Source: an uncultured Muribaculaceae bacterium (lineage in GTDB: Bacteria > Bacteroidota > Bacteroidia > Bacteroidales > Muribaculaceae). From it: a stretch of 64,000 nt of DNA. Under the pieces are notes generated by a model. That model ran no database searches. It had not been told where the DNA came from and saw only the letters and a program-made list of their open reading frames with translations. Position 1 is the first letter of the stretch; each line of letters begins with the position of its first letter. This document shows positions 26,345-35,274 of the stretch, in pieces. Position numbers and translations under genes: made by a program. The stretch is taken from assembly GCA_934661195.1 (NCBI GenBank), contig CAKUJD010000009.1, positions 1 to 64,000 of the forward strand. The letters are read 5' to 3'.

Positions 26345-27436
26345 ATGAAGAATCGCATACTACTAATGCTCGCGTTTGTGGCTCTGCTGTGCTCGTGCGG
26401 CAAGGCCAAGTTCACCGTCGATGGCAACGTGCAGGGCGCAACCGACACCACCAAGCTCGTGCTTGAGTATTCAAGCAATGGCAACTGGTTTGTGGTCGAC
26501 ACCCTCACCACCAGCTCCAGCGGCGACTTCAGCGTCAGCGACGACGCTCCCGAGTTCCCCAACATCTACCGCCTGCGCCACAACTCGCAGTCCATCTACT
26601 TCCCCATCGACAGCATCGACCACATCACCATCAAGACCAAGCTGAAGGAGTTTGACACCGACTACACCCTCAGCGGCAGCGACCACGCTGTGGAGGTGAT
26701 GAATGTCGACAAAGCCGCGCTGCAGTTTGCCGGCGGCAAAGGCACCGCAGCCGAGCTGCAGGCCTGGAAGCGCAAGCTCAGCGAGCAAATTCTGCAAGAC
26801 CCCAGCGGCATTGTGGCCTACTACATCATCAACAAATACATCGACGAGCGCCCGCTCTTCGACCCGCTCAACGACAGCGACCTGAAGATTATTGGTGCCG
26901 TGGCCAACGCGTTTAACACGTTCAAGCCCAACGACCCGCGCACGCAATACCTCGTGACCGTGCTGCTCGACGGGCAGAAGCGCCGCCGCCAGGCTGTGGC
27001 CGGTGTCGCCGACACCATCGTGGCCCAGGAGGCCAACATCATCGAAATCAACCTGCAAGACAAAAACGGCGTCAGCCAGTCGCTCACCCATGTGGCCTCG
27101 GGCGGCAAGGTGGTGCTGCTCAACTACACCATGTATGGCGCCGAGTTCTCGCCAGCGTTCAACAAGATTCTCAACGACATCTACACCCGCTACCGCGCCA
27201 AGGGTCTGGAAATATACCAGATTGGCCTTGACGCCAACGAGGTGGACTGGCGCATGGCTGCCAAACGCCTGCCGTGGATCACGGTCTACGACCCCATGGG
27301 GGTGCAGTCGCCCAACGTCACGGCCTACAATGTGAGCGGCATCCCCACAGTGTTCATCATTGGCCGCAACGGCGAGGTGGTGGAGCGCGTCACCGACATG
27401 TCGCAGCTCGAATCGCAAGTGGCCAAGCACATATAA
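26345..27436 (+). CDS. DUF4369/thioredoxin-fold lipoprotein lacking CXXC
   Basis: 363 residues. ATG 26345 gives a lipoprotein signal (MKNRILLMLAFVALLCSC, Cys18). Residues about 20-120 form a beta-rich DUF4369 domain (FTVDGNVQGATDTTKLVLEY), a helical linker follows, and the C-terminal third is a thioredoxin/AhpC-TSA-like fold (VVLLNYTMYGAEFSPAFNKILNDIYTRY, then GIPTVFIIGRNGEVVER with the cis-Pro loop). The usual CXXC redox pair is absent: the site reads TMYGAE. DUF4369 redoxins are frequent in Bacteroidota and anchored on the periplasmic side. Loss of both Cys suggests a binding or scaffold role rather than disulfide exchange (inference). Confidence 0.82.
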   Translation: MKNRILLMLAFVALLCSCGKAKFTVDGNVQGATDTTKLVLEYSSNGNWFVVDTLTTSSSGDFSVSDDAPEFPNIYRLRHNSQSIYFPIDSIDHITIKTKLKEFDTDYTLSGSDHAVEVMNVDKAALQFAGGKGTAAELQAWKRKLSEQILQDPSGIVAYYIINKYIDERPLFDPLNDSDLKIIGAVANAFNTFKPNDPRTQYLVTVLLDGQKRRRQAVAGVADTIVAQEANIIEINLQDKNGVSQSLTHVASGGKVVLLNYTMYGAEFSPAFNKILNDIYTRYRAKGLEIYQIGLDANEVDWRMAAKRLPWITVYDPMGVQSPNVTAYNVSGIPTVFIIGRNGEVVERVTDMSQLESQVAKHI

Positions 27437-27458
27437 TAGCGCCGCAAGGCATCACAGC

Positions 27459-27500
27459 GCGAGGGGGCGGCAACCGAATCTCAGGTTGCCGCCCCCTCGC
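27459..27500. terminator. Bidirectional hairpin between converging genes
   Basis: 17-bp perfect stem gcgagggggcggcaacc / ggttgccgccccctcgc around an 8-nt loop. The T-run is weak on either side, but the stem is very stable. Confidence 0.75.
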
Positions 27501-27518
27501 TGCGTCTCTTCTGTATGG

Positions 27519-28652
27519 TTATCGCTTGGCGTCGAGCAGACGCTGCCAAAAGTCGAGGTAGCGCTGCGCCACCACGGCGGCCGCATTGTGCTTCAGCACA
27601 AATTCGCGGCTGCGGCGGCTCAGCTCGGGCAGCATGGCGCGGTTGCGCACCAGCCACTCAAGGCGCGCGTCGATGTCGCCCTCGCGCGTGGGGTCAACGT
27701 TCACTATCGGGTGGTTGTCGCGCTCGCCTATCAGCTGGTAGTATTCCGGCTCGCCCCCCGACACGGCCACAAGGCCCTGCGCCATGGCAATGAGGGCGTT
27801 GGTGGCAGGCGTGTAGGAATACAGCTGGTCGAGAATCACGTGCGAGGCACGCATGCGGCTCACATATTCGGCATATGGCAGGCTCTCCACCACCTCCATT
27901 TGGCACTCGCGCGGATAGCGGTCATGCACCCGCTTCAGGGCCGCCAGCAGGCGGTCGGTTCCCTTAATCACGTTGCGGTCGCGCTGAATGCCTATGAAGA
28001 AGCGCACCTGCTGCGGTGCCGTGCTTGCCGAGCCCGACGCGGTGAGCGACGCGGTGTCGATGGGGATGCCGGCGTAGGCCAGCCGCTCGGGCGGCAGCAC
28101 CGGGCGGTAGGCGGCCCAGTACTCATACAGGCAGGCCACGGCGCCGTCGATGCAGCCAGTCACGCGGTCGCTGTAGCGGCGCATCACCGGCAGCTTCCAG
28201 TTGTCCTGATGCTGCGCTATGTATTCCGACGACTGCACGTAGGGCGACGGCTCGCTGCCAATGCGGTAGTCGCTGTAGCGGAATGTGTGGCCGTCGTGGC
28301 AGGCCGTGTAGTACACATAGTCGGTGCCCAGGGCCGAGAGCACCACCAGACGGTTGTGCCTGCGCAGGTAGCCCAACACCCATTGCAGCCGCTCGGGCCT
28401 GAGCTTGAAGAAGATGGGACTTGCCAGCTCCACCACGTCATAGCCGCGCCATTGCGGCAGCAGCCTCAGCAGGCGCGTCACATACTGCACCGCGCCCCAG
28501 CGTCCCGGCCGCCGCGTGAGGTTGATGTCGCGGCCGGTGTTCATCCAGCGCGAGCCGTCGCTCACCACCACGGCGGTGTGGCCCATCAGCTTCAGCTGCG
28601 AGGCCAGACAGTTGTGCATGTTGCTTGCGTCGCCTGCAAAAAGAATCTTCAT
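27519..28652 (-). CDS. Glycosyltransferase, GT4-like
   Basis: 377 residues with a GT-B outline. The N-terminal Rossmann half starts KILFAGDASNMHNCLASQLKLMGHTAVVV; the C-terminal half has VRFFIGIQRDRNVIKGTDRLLAALKRV and the EX7E-like donor-binding zone around AMAQGLVAVSGGEPEYYQLIGE. The family uses nucleotide-sugar donors at the cytoplasmic face of the inner membrane. It is divergent from a GT2 gene at 28785, sharing a short spacer with back-to-back promoters. Donor and acceptor cannot be told. GT4 is a best guess; other GT-B families are possible. Confidence 0.8.
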   Translation of the reverse strand: MKILFAGDASNMHNCLASQLKLMGHTAVVVSDGSRWMNTGRDINLTRRPGRWGAVQYVTRLLRLLPQWRGYDVVELASPIFFKLRPERLQWVLGYLRRHNRLVVLSALGTDYVYYTACHDGHTFRYSDYRIGSEPSPYVQSSEYIAQHQDNWKLPVMRRYSDRVTGCIDGAVACLYEYWAAYRPVLPPERLAYAGIPIDTASLTASGSASTAPQQVRFFIGIQRDRNVIKGTDRLLAALKRVHDRYPRECQMEVVESLPYAEYVSRMRASHVILDQLYSYTPATNALIAMAQGLVAVSGGEPEYYQLIGERDNHPIVNVDPTREGDIDARLEWLVRNRAMLPELSRRSREFVLKHNAAAVVAQRYLDFWQRLLDAKR

Positions 28653-28709
28653 TGCTTTCTATTGTATCGTGATTTTTTTTGACGTTGCCTTTGTGCCCTA
28701 TTGCAACGC

Positions 28710-28741
28710 CAAAGTTAGCCATTTCCACCCACATACCCAAG
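28710..28741 (-). promoter_or_regulatory. Promoter of the leftward glycosyltransferase
   Basis: Minus strand TAACTTTG (28710-28717) with CTTG (28738-28741) at 20-nt spacing. Confidence 0.6.
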
Positions 28742-28747
28742 CCGGCA

Positions 28748-28779
28748 TTTGCCCAATACGCATTTTAGCGCTACCTTTA
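28748..28779 (+). promoter_or_regulatory. Promoter of the rightward glycosyltransferase, leaderless geometry
   Basis: TTTG (28748-28751) and TACCTTTA (28772-28779) at 20-nt spacing. The ATG at 28785 lies 5 nt after the -7 box, so transcription would start at or very near the start codon. Confidence 0.55.
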
Positions 28780-28784
28780 CAGCA

Positions 28785-29744
28785 ATGAATGCAGAATGCC
28801 CACATAGCCTGTCGGTGATAATACCCGTGCGCAACCGCGCCTCGGTGGTGGGGCGCACGCTGCAGTCGGTGGCTGCGCAGACTGTGCCTCCCCACGAGTT
28901 GATACTGGTCGACAACGGCTCGACCGACGGCACCGCCGCCGTGCTGCGCAGCTTTGCCCAGAGCCATCCCGAGCTGCACGTCACAGTCGCCGCCGAGCCG
29001 CAGCCCGGAGCATGCGCCGCCCGCAACCGCGGTCTGGCCATGGCCCGAGGCGAGTGGGTGGCGTTCTTCGACAGCGACGACGTGATGCACCCCACATTGC
29101 TCCAGAGCTACCAGCAATGCATCTGCCGCCACGGCGGCAGCGTCGACCTGGTGATGGCGCAGGGCCGCATAATCGGCACCGACGGACGCCTGCTGAGGCG
29201 CATGCCCCTCTTTGCCGCCGACTGCCTGGCGCAGCACTTGCTGCACGGAATGCTGTCCACACAGTGCTACGCCGCCCGTCGCAGCCTCGTCGAGGCCGCA
29301 GGCGGCTGGGACGCCACACTGCCACGCTGGCAGGACTACGAACTGGGCGTGCGCCTGCTGCTTGCCCGCCCCCGCGTGGCCGTGGCAGGCCGCCAGGTGC
29401 TGGTCGACGTCATGCGCAGCGGCGAGGAGTCGATAACCGGCACCAGTTTCAGCCGCCACCATGCCCAGCTCGAGCGCGCCCTCGACGTGGTTGAGGCCGA
29501 CATAGCCCGCAGCGCCCGTCCCGACAGCCGCAGGCTGCAGCGCCTGGTCGACTTCCGCCGGCTCACCCTGGCCGCCCACTACCAGCGCGAAGGCCAGCCG
29601 CAGCTTGCCCGCCCGCTGCTCCGCCGCGCCCTTGCCGGCATCACCCCGTCGCCACTGCTGCGCGCCGCCCTGCTGTGGCTTTACCGCCGCATAGCCGCCG
29701 GCCGCCGCGGTTCGGCCCGCCTCGCCCGCCACCTCCTCCACTAA
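28785..29744 (+). CDS. Family 2 glycosyltransferase
   Basis: 319 residues. The GT-A fold opens at once with LSVIIPVRNRASVVGRTLQSV, followed by ILVDNGSTDGT and AARNRGLAMARGEWVAFFDSDDV, the last containing the DXD-type metal and donor site. The C-terminal 90 residues are Arg/Leu-rich and helical. ATG 28785 is the only start that leaves the first strand intact; a TTG at 28749 would overlap the promoter's -33 box. Divergent from a GT-B glycosyltransferase, which suggests a shared glycan pathway. Substrate unknown. Confidence 0.88.
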   Translation: MNAECPHSLSVIIPVRNRASVVGRTLQSVAAQTVPPHELILVDNGSTDGTAAVLRSFAQSHPELHVTVAAEPQPGACAARNRGLAMARGEWVAFFDSDDVMHPTLLQSYQQCICRHGGSVDLVMAQGRIIGTDGRLLRRMPLFAADCLAQHLLHGMLSTQCYAARRSLVEAAGGWDATLPRWQDYELGVRLLLARPRVAVAGRQVLVDVMRSGEESITGTSFSRHHAQLERALDVVEADIARSARPDSRRLQRLVDFRRLTLAAHYQREGQPQLARPLLRRALAGITPSPLLRAALLWLYRRIAAGRRGSARLARHLLH

Positions 29745-29777
29745 TTTTTCCCGGCTCAGAAGCATCACACACGCACA

Positions 29778-29828
29778 ACAATAGAGACAAAAAAGGCCCA
29801 TAAAAATTGTCTTTATTGTCTCTATTGT
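29778..29828. repeat. Inverted repeat with the TTGTCTCTATTGT motif
   Basis: Arms acaatagagacaa (29778-29790) and ttgtctctattgt (29816-29828) are perfect 13-bp inverses around a 25-nt centre. The same motif in the same inverted layout recurs at 38544-38616. Confidence 0.8.
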
Positions 29829-29895
29829 CGTATGCAAACTGCCCAAAAACTCGCCTACAAGAGTGCCTTCACAAGTAGGTGTCGGTTTGGTTGGA

Positions 29896-31605
29896 CTATT
29901 GGCTGCAGTGTTCTGAGGCTTTCACGAAGGCCCATTTGCGGGTGTCGAAGAGGCCGCGGTCGGTGAGCTTTATGTCGGGTATCACTGGCAGGCACATGAA
30001 AGCCATGGTGATGAATGGCGCGTGCATTGTGCAGCCGGCCTTGCCTATGGTGTCGCGCAGGCGCGAGCTGCGGTAGGCAATCTCGTGTCCGCCAAGCGGC
30101 GAAATCAGCCCGGCAATGGGCAGGGCTATGTCTGAGACTTCGTTGCCGGCCAGGGCCACCAGTCCGCCCTTCATCTCCACCACACGGTTGATGGCCTTCA
30201 CAATGTATTCGTCTTTCGACCCTATAGCCACAATGTTGTGGCAGTCGTGGGCTATCGATCCGGCCATTGCGCCGTTACGTATGTTAAAGCCGCGAATGAG
30301 CCCCGTCACAGGACGCGCGCCTTTGTCATACCGGTTGTAGACCACAATCTTTTGCACTTCGCCCCACGCATAACGGCTGTCGATGAGCGGATTTCCGGTC
30401 ACCAGCACCTCTTCGCTCTTGGTGAGCAGGCTTCCGTCGAAGGCGTGGATAATGCGCACTTTGTCGCCGCTCGTGATTGGCAGATAGATGTCGGCGGCGG
30501 TGATGGGCTTTGCAGCAAAGTTGTTGGGATAGTTGTCCAGTATGGCCAACTGGTTGTTCACCGACTTCATCTGCGACCTTATGGTGCTCAAAAACGAGTT
30601 GCAGTTATACACCTCCTTGCCCTTTACCACTGTGAGCAGCACACGGAAGTTGGGCGAGAGGTTGTCGATGGCAATGAAGTTGGCGGCGTCGCCCTTATGC
30701 AGCAGTCCCCACTGCAGATGATAGTGGCGCTGTGGGGTGACGCACACGGCATGCAGAATGTCCCACAAGTCATAGCCGTCGCCCAGAGCCCGGGCCACGA
30801 TGCGGTTGATGTGGCCGCGAATCAGGTCATCGGGATGGCAGTCGTCGGTGCAAAACATCACCCGGTCGGGAAACTCTCTGAGCAGCGGTATGAGCGCCTC
30901 ATAGTTTTTCGCCGCCGAACCCTCGCGTATCTGCACCGTCATACCGGCTTCGATGCACGCCCTGGCTTCATCCAGTGTGACGCATTCGTGGTCGGTCGAT
31001 ATGCCGGCCTCGGCATATCGCCTGCGCTCCTTGCCAAACAGTCCGGGCGCATGCCCGTCAACGGGCTTCCCGTGGCGCTTGGCCGACTCTATTTTTGCCA
31101 TCACCTCCTTGTCGCCGGCAAGCACCCCGGGGAAGTTCATCATTTCGGCCAGATAGCCTATGTCGTCGCGGGCCAGCAGCTCGTCGACGTCGCGGCTGCC
31201 AAGCGTGGCGCCGCTCGTCTCAATGTCGGCGCCACACGACGGCACGCACGACGGGGCGCCAAAGCAAAAGTTGAAGCGGATGTTCTTGCCGCTTTCAATC
31301 ATAAACTCTATGCCCTCTTTGCCAAGCACGTTGCCAATCTCGTGAGGGTCGGCCACAACGCCTATGGTGCCTTGTTCCACAGCCACGCGTGCAAATTCAG
31401 CCGGCACCATCATGCTGCTTTCAATATGCACGTGGCTGTCGATGAATCCGGGCAGGAAATATGGAGCGTTGGCCTCCACGTCGTCACATGGGGTGATGCT
31501 GCCGATCACCCCGTTTTCCACTGTCAGCTCGCCGTCAAACGCGCGGCGCGCTGTGACGTCTAAAATATGACCTTTGTATTTCATTTGCTTCTTCTTCTCT
31601 GTCAT
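29896..31605 (-). CDS. ade: Adenine deaminase
   Basis: 569 residues from ATG 31605; an ATG at 31584 (MKYKGHILDV) is also possible. An upstream in-frame extension to 31671 is not supported. The enzyme hydrolyses adenine to hypoxanthine and ammonia in purine salvage. Amidohydrolase features are plain: the metal site GFIDSHVHIESSMM, ADPHEIGNVLG, CFGAPSCVPSC, DGHAPGL, then CTDDCHPDDLIRGHI, as in Ade-type deaminases of about 560-590 residues. The C-terminal half holds the adenine deaminase-specific domain. Nearest neighbours (HIT protein, greA) are separated by a strong terminator, so it appears monocistronic. Confidence 0.94.
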   Translation of the reverse strand: MTEKKKQMKYKGHILDVTARRAFDGELTVENGVIGSITPCDDVEANAPYFLPGFIDSHVHIESSMMVPAEFARVAVEQGTIGVVADPHEIGNVLGKEGIEFMIESGKNIRFNFCFGAPSCVPSCGADIETSGATLGSRDVDELLARDDIGYLAEMMNFPGVLAGDKEVMAKIESAKRHGKPVDGHAPGLFGKERRRYAEAGISTDHECVTLDEARACIEAGMTVQIREGSAAKNYEALIPLLREFPDRVMFCTDDCHPDDLIRGHINRIVARALGDGYDLWDILHAVCVTPQRHYHLQWGLLHKGDAANFIAIDNLSPNFRVLLTVVKGKEVYNCNSFLSTIRSQMKSVNNQLAILDNYPNNFAAKPITAADIYLPITSGDKVRIIHAFDGSLLTKSEEVLVTGNPLIDSRYAWGEVQKIVVYNRYDKGARPVTGLIRGFNIRNGAMAGSIAHDCHNIVAIGSKDEYIVKAINRVVEMKGGLVALAGNEVSDIALPIAGLISPLGGHEIAYRSSRLRDTIGKAGCTMHAPFITMAFMCLPVIPDIKLTDRGLFDTRKWAFVKASEHCSQ

Positions 31606-31700
31606 GCCCACCTCGGCATGCCTCTTATCCTGTAACAAAAATACAACAAAAATCCGAAAACAAGCAGCCACCTAAATGCAATAGAATGAATATGCGTGCA

Positions 31701-31751
31701 AAAAAGGCTGGATAAGTGGGCGGCAATGCCGCGCCCGCTTATCCAGCCTTT
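31701..31751 (-). terminator. Terminator after the greA-HIT pair
   Basis: Long stem aaaggctggataagtgggcggc / gcgcccgcttatccagccttt with a small interruption near the loop. On the minus strand it ends in a run of six T. Confidence 0.88.
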
Positions 31752-31800
31752 ATGACTTTTGGCAATGGCTTTCTCCTATGGAAGGCCCAAAGCCCTTATT

Positions 31801-32205
31801 TTATTTGTCGCTTTCGAACTGCTCGTTGATTTTGCCTGCAATTGCTGCCATTTCATCGGCCGGCAGGCTGAGCTTTTCCTTAAAGAAGTTCATGTCGCTC
31901 TCCTTGTTGATGGGCACCAGGTGGATGTGGGCGTGGGGCACTTCGAGGCCCATCACGGCCACGCCTATGCGCTGGCACGGCAGCACCTGCTTCATGGCCT
32001 TGGCCACGCGGCGGGCAAACTGCCACAGTCCGGCATACTCCTCGCTGTCGAGGTCGAAGATGTAGTTCACCTCATGCTTGGGAATCACGAGCGTGTGGCC
32101 CTTGGCCACGGGGCTGATGTCGAGAAACGCATAGTAGTTCTCGTCTTCGGCCACCTTGTAGCTGGGAATCTCGCCAGCCACTATCTTGCTGAAAATTGAT
32201 GCCAT
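31801..32205 (-). CDS. HIT-family nucleotide-binding hydrolase
   Basis: 134 residues. The histidine triad HAHIH is at residues 91-95, followed by LVPIN; the N-terminal half (IFSKIVAGEIPSYKVAEDENYYAFLDI) matches the HinT/Fhit-like fold. These small cytoplasmic proteins hydrolyse nucleoside phosphoramidates or dinucleotides through a nucleotidyl-His intermediate. Located 9 nt downstream of greA on the same strand, a pairing commonly seen in Bacteroidales. Exact substrate is unknown. Confidence 0.94.
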   Translation of the reverse strand: MASIFSKIVAGEIPSYKVAEDENYYAFLDISPVAKGHTLVIPKHEVNYIFDLDSEEYAGLWQFARRVAKAMKQVLPCQRIGVAVMGLEVPHAHIHLVPINKESDMNFFKEKLSLPADEMAAIAGKINEQFESDK

Positions 32206-32214
32206 AGTGCTATG

Positions 32215-32685
32215 TTAGATGCCTATTTCGATTATTTCAAATTGCATTTTGCCCGCGGGGGCCTGGACTTCTACCACATCGCCCACTTTGTGACCAATTA
32301 GGCCCTTGGCAATGGGCGTGGTGATCGAGATTTTGCCGGCGCGCAGATTGGCCTCGGTCTCACTCACTATGGTGTATGTCATTTTAGCGTTGTTCTTCAA
32401 ATTCTTGATAGTAACCTTGTTGAGCAGCTGCACCTCTTCGGTCTGCAGCTTGCTTTGGTCGATGATGCGTGCGGTGGCGACAAGGTTTTTCAGCTCTGCG
32501 ATTTTGGCCTCGAGCATACCCTGGCGCTCCTTGGCGGCGTCGTATTCGGCGTTTTCCGACAGGTCGCCCTTTTCGCGAGCCTCGGCTATGGCGCGCACCA
32601 CATCGGGGCGCTCCACATTCTCAAGGTGTGCGAGTTCCTTCATCTTGGCGTCATAGCCTTCCTGAGTCATATAGCTTATAGCCAT
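32215..32685 (-). CDS. greA: Transcription elongation factor GreA
   Basis: 156 residues, the normal length. The N-terminal coiled coil (about 1-75) carries the Asp/Glu-bearing tip GDLSENAEYDAAKERQ that inserts into the RNA polymerase secondary channel to trigger cleavage of backtracked RNA. The C-terminal FKBP-like domain reads KISITTPIAKGLIGHKVGDVVEVQAPAGKMQFEI. Start ATG at 32685 has a good promoter about 100 nt upstream. Heads a two-gene unit with the HIT protein. Confidence 0.97.
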   Translation of the reverse strand: MAISYMTQEGYDAKMKELAHLENVERPDVVRAIAEAREKGDLSENAEYDAAKERQGMLEAKIAELKNLVATARIIDQSKLQTEEVQLLNKVTIKNLKNNAKMTYTIVSETEANLRAGKISITTPIAKGLIGHKVGDVVEVQAPAGKMQFEIIEIGI

Positions 32686-32781
32686 GGTAAAAATTTGTAT
32701 TTAGTAATTAGTAAAAAACAAAAGAATCTCATTGTTTGCTTATGAGATCCCTCGTCGTTGATTATATTTTTTATTACGCTG

Positions 32782-32813
32782 CAAAGATAGCCACTATTTT
32801 CGTCTTGGCCAAA
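32782..32813 (-). promoter_or_regulatory. Promoter of greA
   Basis: Minus strand TATCTTTG (32782-32789) with TTTG (32810-32813) at 20-nt spacing. Confidence 0.75.
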
Positions 32814-32856
32814 AATAAGGTGATTTTTTACCTTTATTAATCATATTATCAGCAGG

Positions 32857-34287
32857 CTAACGCCGCCACACGCGCCTCACTACGGCCAGCCCTACGGCCA
32901 CCGCCGCTGTGGCCACCGCACCGGCCGCCACCCAGTGGCCGCCGCCCACGGCCCACAGTGCGGCCAGCGCCACGCCCAGCGCCCACACCGCCGCCCAGGC
33001 GCATTGGCGCGCTAGCCGCAGGCGGTAGCGGCCAAAGTACACCACGGCCACAATGGCGGTGTAGACCACATACCAGGCTGCAAACGACATTCCCAGCCCG
33101 TCAAGGCCCCAATGTGTGTAGAACACCACGTTCAGCACCAGCCCCATGGCGGCGCTCAGTGTCTCGGTGACGAGGAAAGTGCGGCCGTCGCCTTTGGCCA
33201 GAATCACAAACGACATACACCACGACAGCGCCCTGAACACAGTGCCCACCAGGCACCACGACACCATGCCCAGCACGGCCACAAACTCGCCCGAGTAGAG
33301 CAGCTTCACCACTGGCTGGCGCAGGGCCATGAGCAGCGCCACCACAGGCGCCATCACCACCATGCACAGCACCAGCTCCTGGCCCACCATGGCGCGCAGG
33401 CGCAGGCGGCTGCCGGCCACGCGCGCCAGCCGCGGGTAGTATTCCATGCCCAGTGCCGTAAGCACCAGGCCGGTATATTTGTTCACCAGCGTGTAGCCTG
33501 CCTGATAAAGGCCTACCTCGCCGGTGCCGCCCGCGTGGTTGAGCCACGAGCTGAAGGCATAGGAGGCGGCTATCGACACAAAGCTGCCAGCCGTCATGTA
33601 GGCGCCCAGCTTCACGAAGCCAAGTCCCATGCGTGCCGCCTCGCCTGCGGGCACGCGGGCAGGCGGCCAAGTGCGGTCACGCAGCACCCACGCGGCGGCC
33701 GCGCAGCAGGCTGCATAGGCTATGATCGAGGGCAGAATGCTGCGCTCGCGCAGCCAGTAGAACAGCGGCACGCTGATGAGCAGGCCGCCCAGTGTGCCCC
33801 ACAGTGTGACGCTGGCCAGGCGGCGCAGGCGCGCCGTGCCCTGCAGCACGGCATACTCGCCGTTGGTGAGCGCCATCAGCAGCACGGCCGCCGCAAGGGC
33901 CACAAAGCCCCACAGATGGCTCTCGTCGCCAAACGACAGACGGCTCAGCGCCGGCGCAAGGGCTGCGGTGACAAGGGCTCCGCCCAAGCCCAGCCACACC
34001 GACCACCGCCTCACCACGGCAATAACGCGCGCCACATGGCCGCGGTCGCCGCAGTCGAGGGCCTGCGACACGTCGCGCACGCTGCTCGAGCGCACGCCCA
34101 GATTGGTGGCGGTGTTCAGCATCTCCAGGGCCTGGTTGAACAGTCCGAACAGCCCCATGCCCACGGGGCCTATCCACAGCGCCACCAGCTTGGTGCGCAC
34201 TATCGAGCACAGTATGCCCGCCACCTGCACGCCGCCAAACAGCCCCATTGCCTTAATGGCCATCTTCGATATGCCGCCTTTTGCCAT
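32857..34287 (-). CDS. Polysaccharide flippase, MOP/Wzx-like
   Basis: 476 residues with about 12 hydrophobic helices spread over the whole length. The N-terminus (AIKAMGLFGGVQVAGILCSIVRTKLVALWIGPVGMGLFGLFNQ) matches O-antigen translocases of the MOP superfamily, which flip lipid-linked oligosaccharides across the inner membrane. ATG 34287 is used; an ATG eight codons in is possible. Last gene of the minus-strand cluster dut - TPR - DUF4292 - FemAB-like - flippase, with 17 nt between it and the previous gene. No Wzy polymerase or initiating transferase is nearby, so its glycan is unknown. Confidence 0.85.
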   Translation of the reverse strand: MAKGGISKMAIKAMGLFGGVQVAGILCSIVRTKLVALWIGPVGMGLFGLFNQALEMLNTATNLGVRSSSVRDVSQALDCGDRGHVARVIAVVRRWSVWLGLGGALVTAALAPALSRLSFGDESHLWGFVALAAAVLLMALTNGEYAVLQGTARLRRLASVTLWGTLGGLLISVPLFYWLRERSILPSIIAYAACCAAAAWVLRDRTWPPARVPAGEAARMGLGFVKLGAYMTAGSFVSIAASYAFSSWLNHAGGTGEVGLYQAGYTLVNKYTGLVLTALGMEYYPRLARVAGSRLRLRAMVGQELVLCMVVMAPVVALLMALRQPVVKLLYSGEFVAVLGMVSWCLVGTVFRALSWCMSFVILAKGDGRTFLVTETLSAAMGLVLNVVFYTHWGLDGLGMSFAAWYVVYTAIVAVVYFGRYRLRLARQCAWAAVWALGVALAALWAVGGGHWVAAGAVATAAVAVGLAVVRRVWRR

Positions 34288-34304
34288 ATGATGTGTGTGT
34301 TGCG

Positions 34305-35252
34305 CTATAGGTCGAGTGTGAAGGTGTTGTAGGCCACGCCGCGGCCTCCGAGCCGCGCTTTTTGCTGCACCAGCCCGGTGTTGAGCAGCCGCCCGTGGTC
34401 TTCGTTCGATATGCCGAAGTCAAGGTAGCGCCGCCCCATGGCGGTGGCGTCGGCCGCCACGCGGGCAAACACTGCCGTGAGGGCGTGCACTCGGCGGCCC
34501 TCGTCGCTCGACGCAATATACTGGCTGTGGGCCACAGGTCCGTCGGCAAACATCACCGTGCCGGCCACCACCGTGCCGTCAAGGGTGGCGGTGTACAGCT
34601 TTATGTGGTCGGGAAAACGGCTGCGCAGCAGCTCGATCTCGGCCAGCGTGTGCACTGGCTTGGTGCTGTGGCGCTGCTCGAGCACACTGCTCAGCAGCTG
34701 CCAAAACTCGGGGTAGGCCGCATCGGCCTGCTCCACCTTGAGGCCTGCCCGCTGCGCCGCTTTGAGGCCGCTTTTGTTGCCGCGGTCGTAGGGGATGGGG
34801 TTGACGAGGTCGATAGCGGTGGAGATGTTGCACTCGGCAAGGCGCGCGCCGTGCCGCCACAGGGCGTAGATGTCGTCGTCGGCAGGGTAGCGGTGGTAGA
34901 TGTATGGGATTGGCTTGTACACCAGGCGGCTGACGCCGTTGTCCTTAAGAAAACCGATGGCTGCGGTTGTGATTTCCATCATCACTGTGGCGTCGAAGTG
35001 GCGGAAGGGCACTATCCAGCTGCCGTAGGTCAGCCCCTGGTGGCTCAGCACGGTGTCGCCCGCGCGGTTGGCCGGCAGCAGTCCGGCCAGCCGGCCCTGC
35101 GGTGTGCGCGCCACCAGCGAGAAGTCGCTGAAGCGGTCGCTGTGGTAGTCCATGTAGCCGCGCTGCAGCAGGAATGTGGCGTTGCGCGACTGGCGCGCAA
35201 AGTCGTCCCACTCCTGATGCATGCCGGGCTGGTATAGGCTGATTTCAATCAT
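34305..35252 (-). CDS. FemAB/GNAT-like acyltransferase
   Basis: 315 residues with a duplicated GNAT fold pattern. The first half carries NATFLLQRGYMDYHSDRFSDFSL, ending near YKPIPYIYHRYPADDD; the second half has TLDGTVVAGTVMFADGPVAHSQYIASSDEGRR and RYLDFGISNEDHGRLLN, typical of FemAB-like or polysaccharide-associated acetyltransferases. Related proteins transfer amino acids from charged tRNA to peptidoglycan, or acyl groups to sugars. Its position between a lipoprotein and a flippase favours a role in glycan modification (inference). Spaced 22 nt from the upstream gene. Confidence 0.78.
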   Translation of the reverse strand: MIEISLYQPGMHQEWDDFARQSRNATFLLQRGYMDYHSDRFSDFSLVARTPQGRLAGLLPANRAGDTVLSHQGLTYGSWIVPFRHFDATVMMEITTAAIGFLKDNGVSRLVYKPIPYIYHRYPADDDIYALWRHGARLAECNISTAIDLVNPIPYDRGNKSGLKAAQRAGLKVEQADAAYPEFWQLLSSVLEQRHSTKPVHTLAEIELLRSRFPDHIKLYTATLDGTVVAGTVMFADGPVAHSQYIASSDEGRRVHALTAVFARVAADATAMGRRYLDFGISNEDHGRLLNTGLVQQKARLGGRGVAYNTFTLDL

Positions 35253-35274
35253 CTGCTTGTGCTTGGTGTGAATT

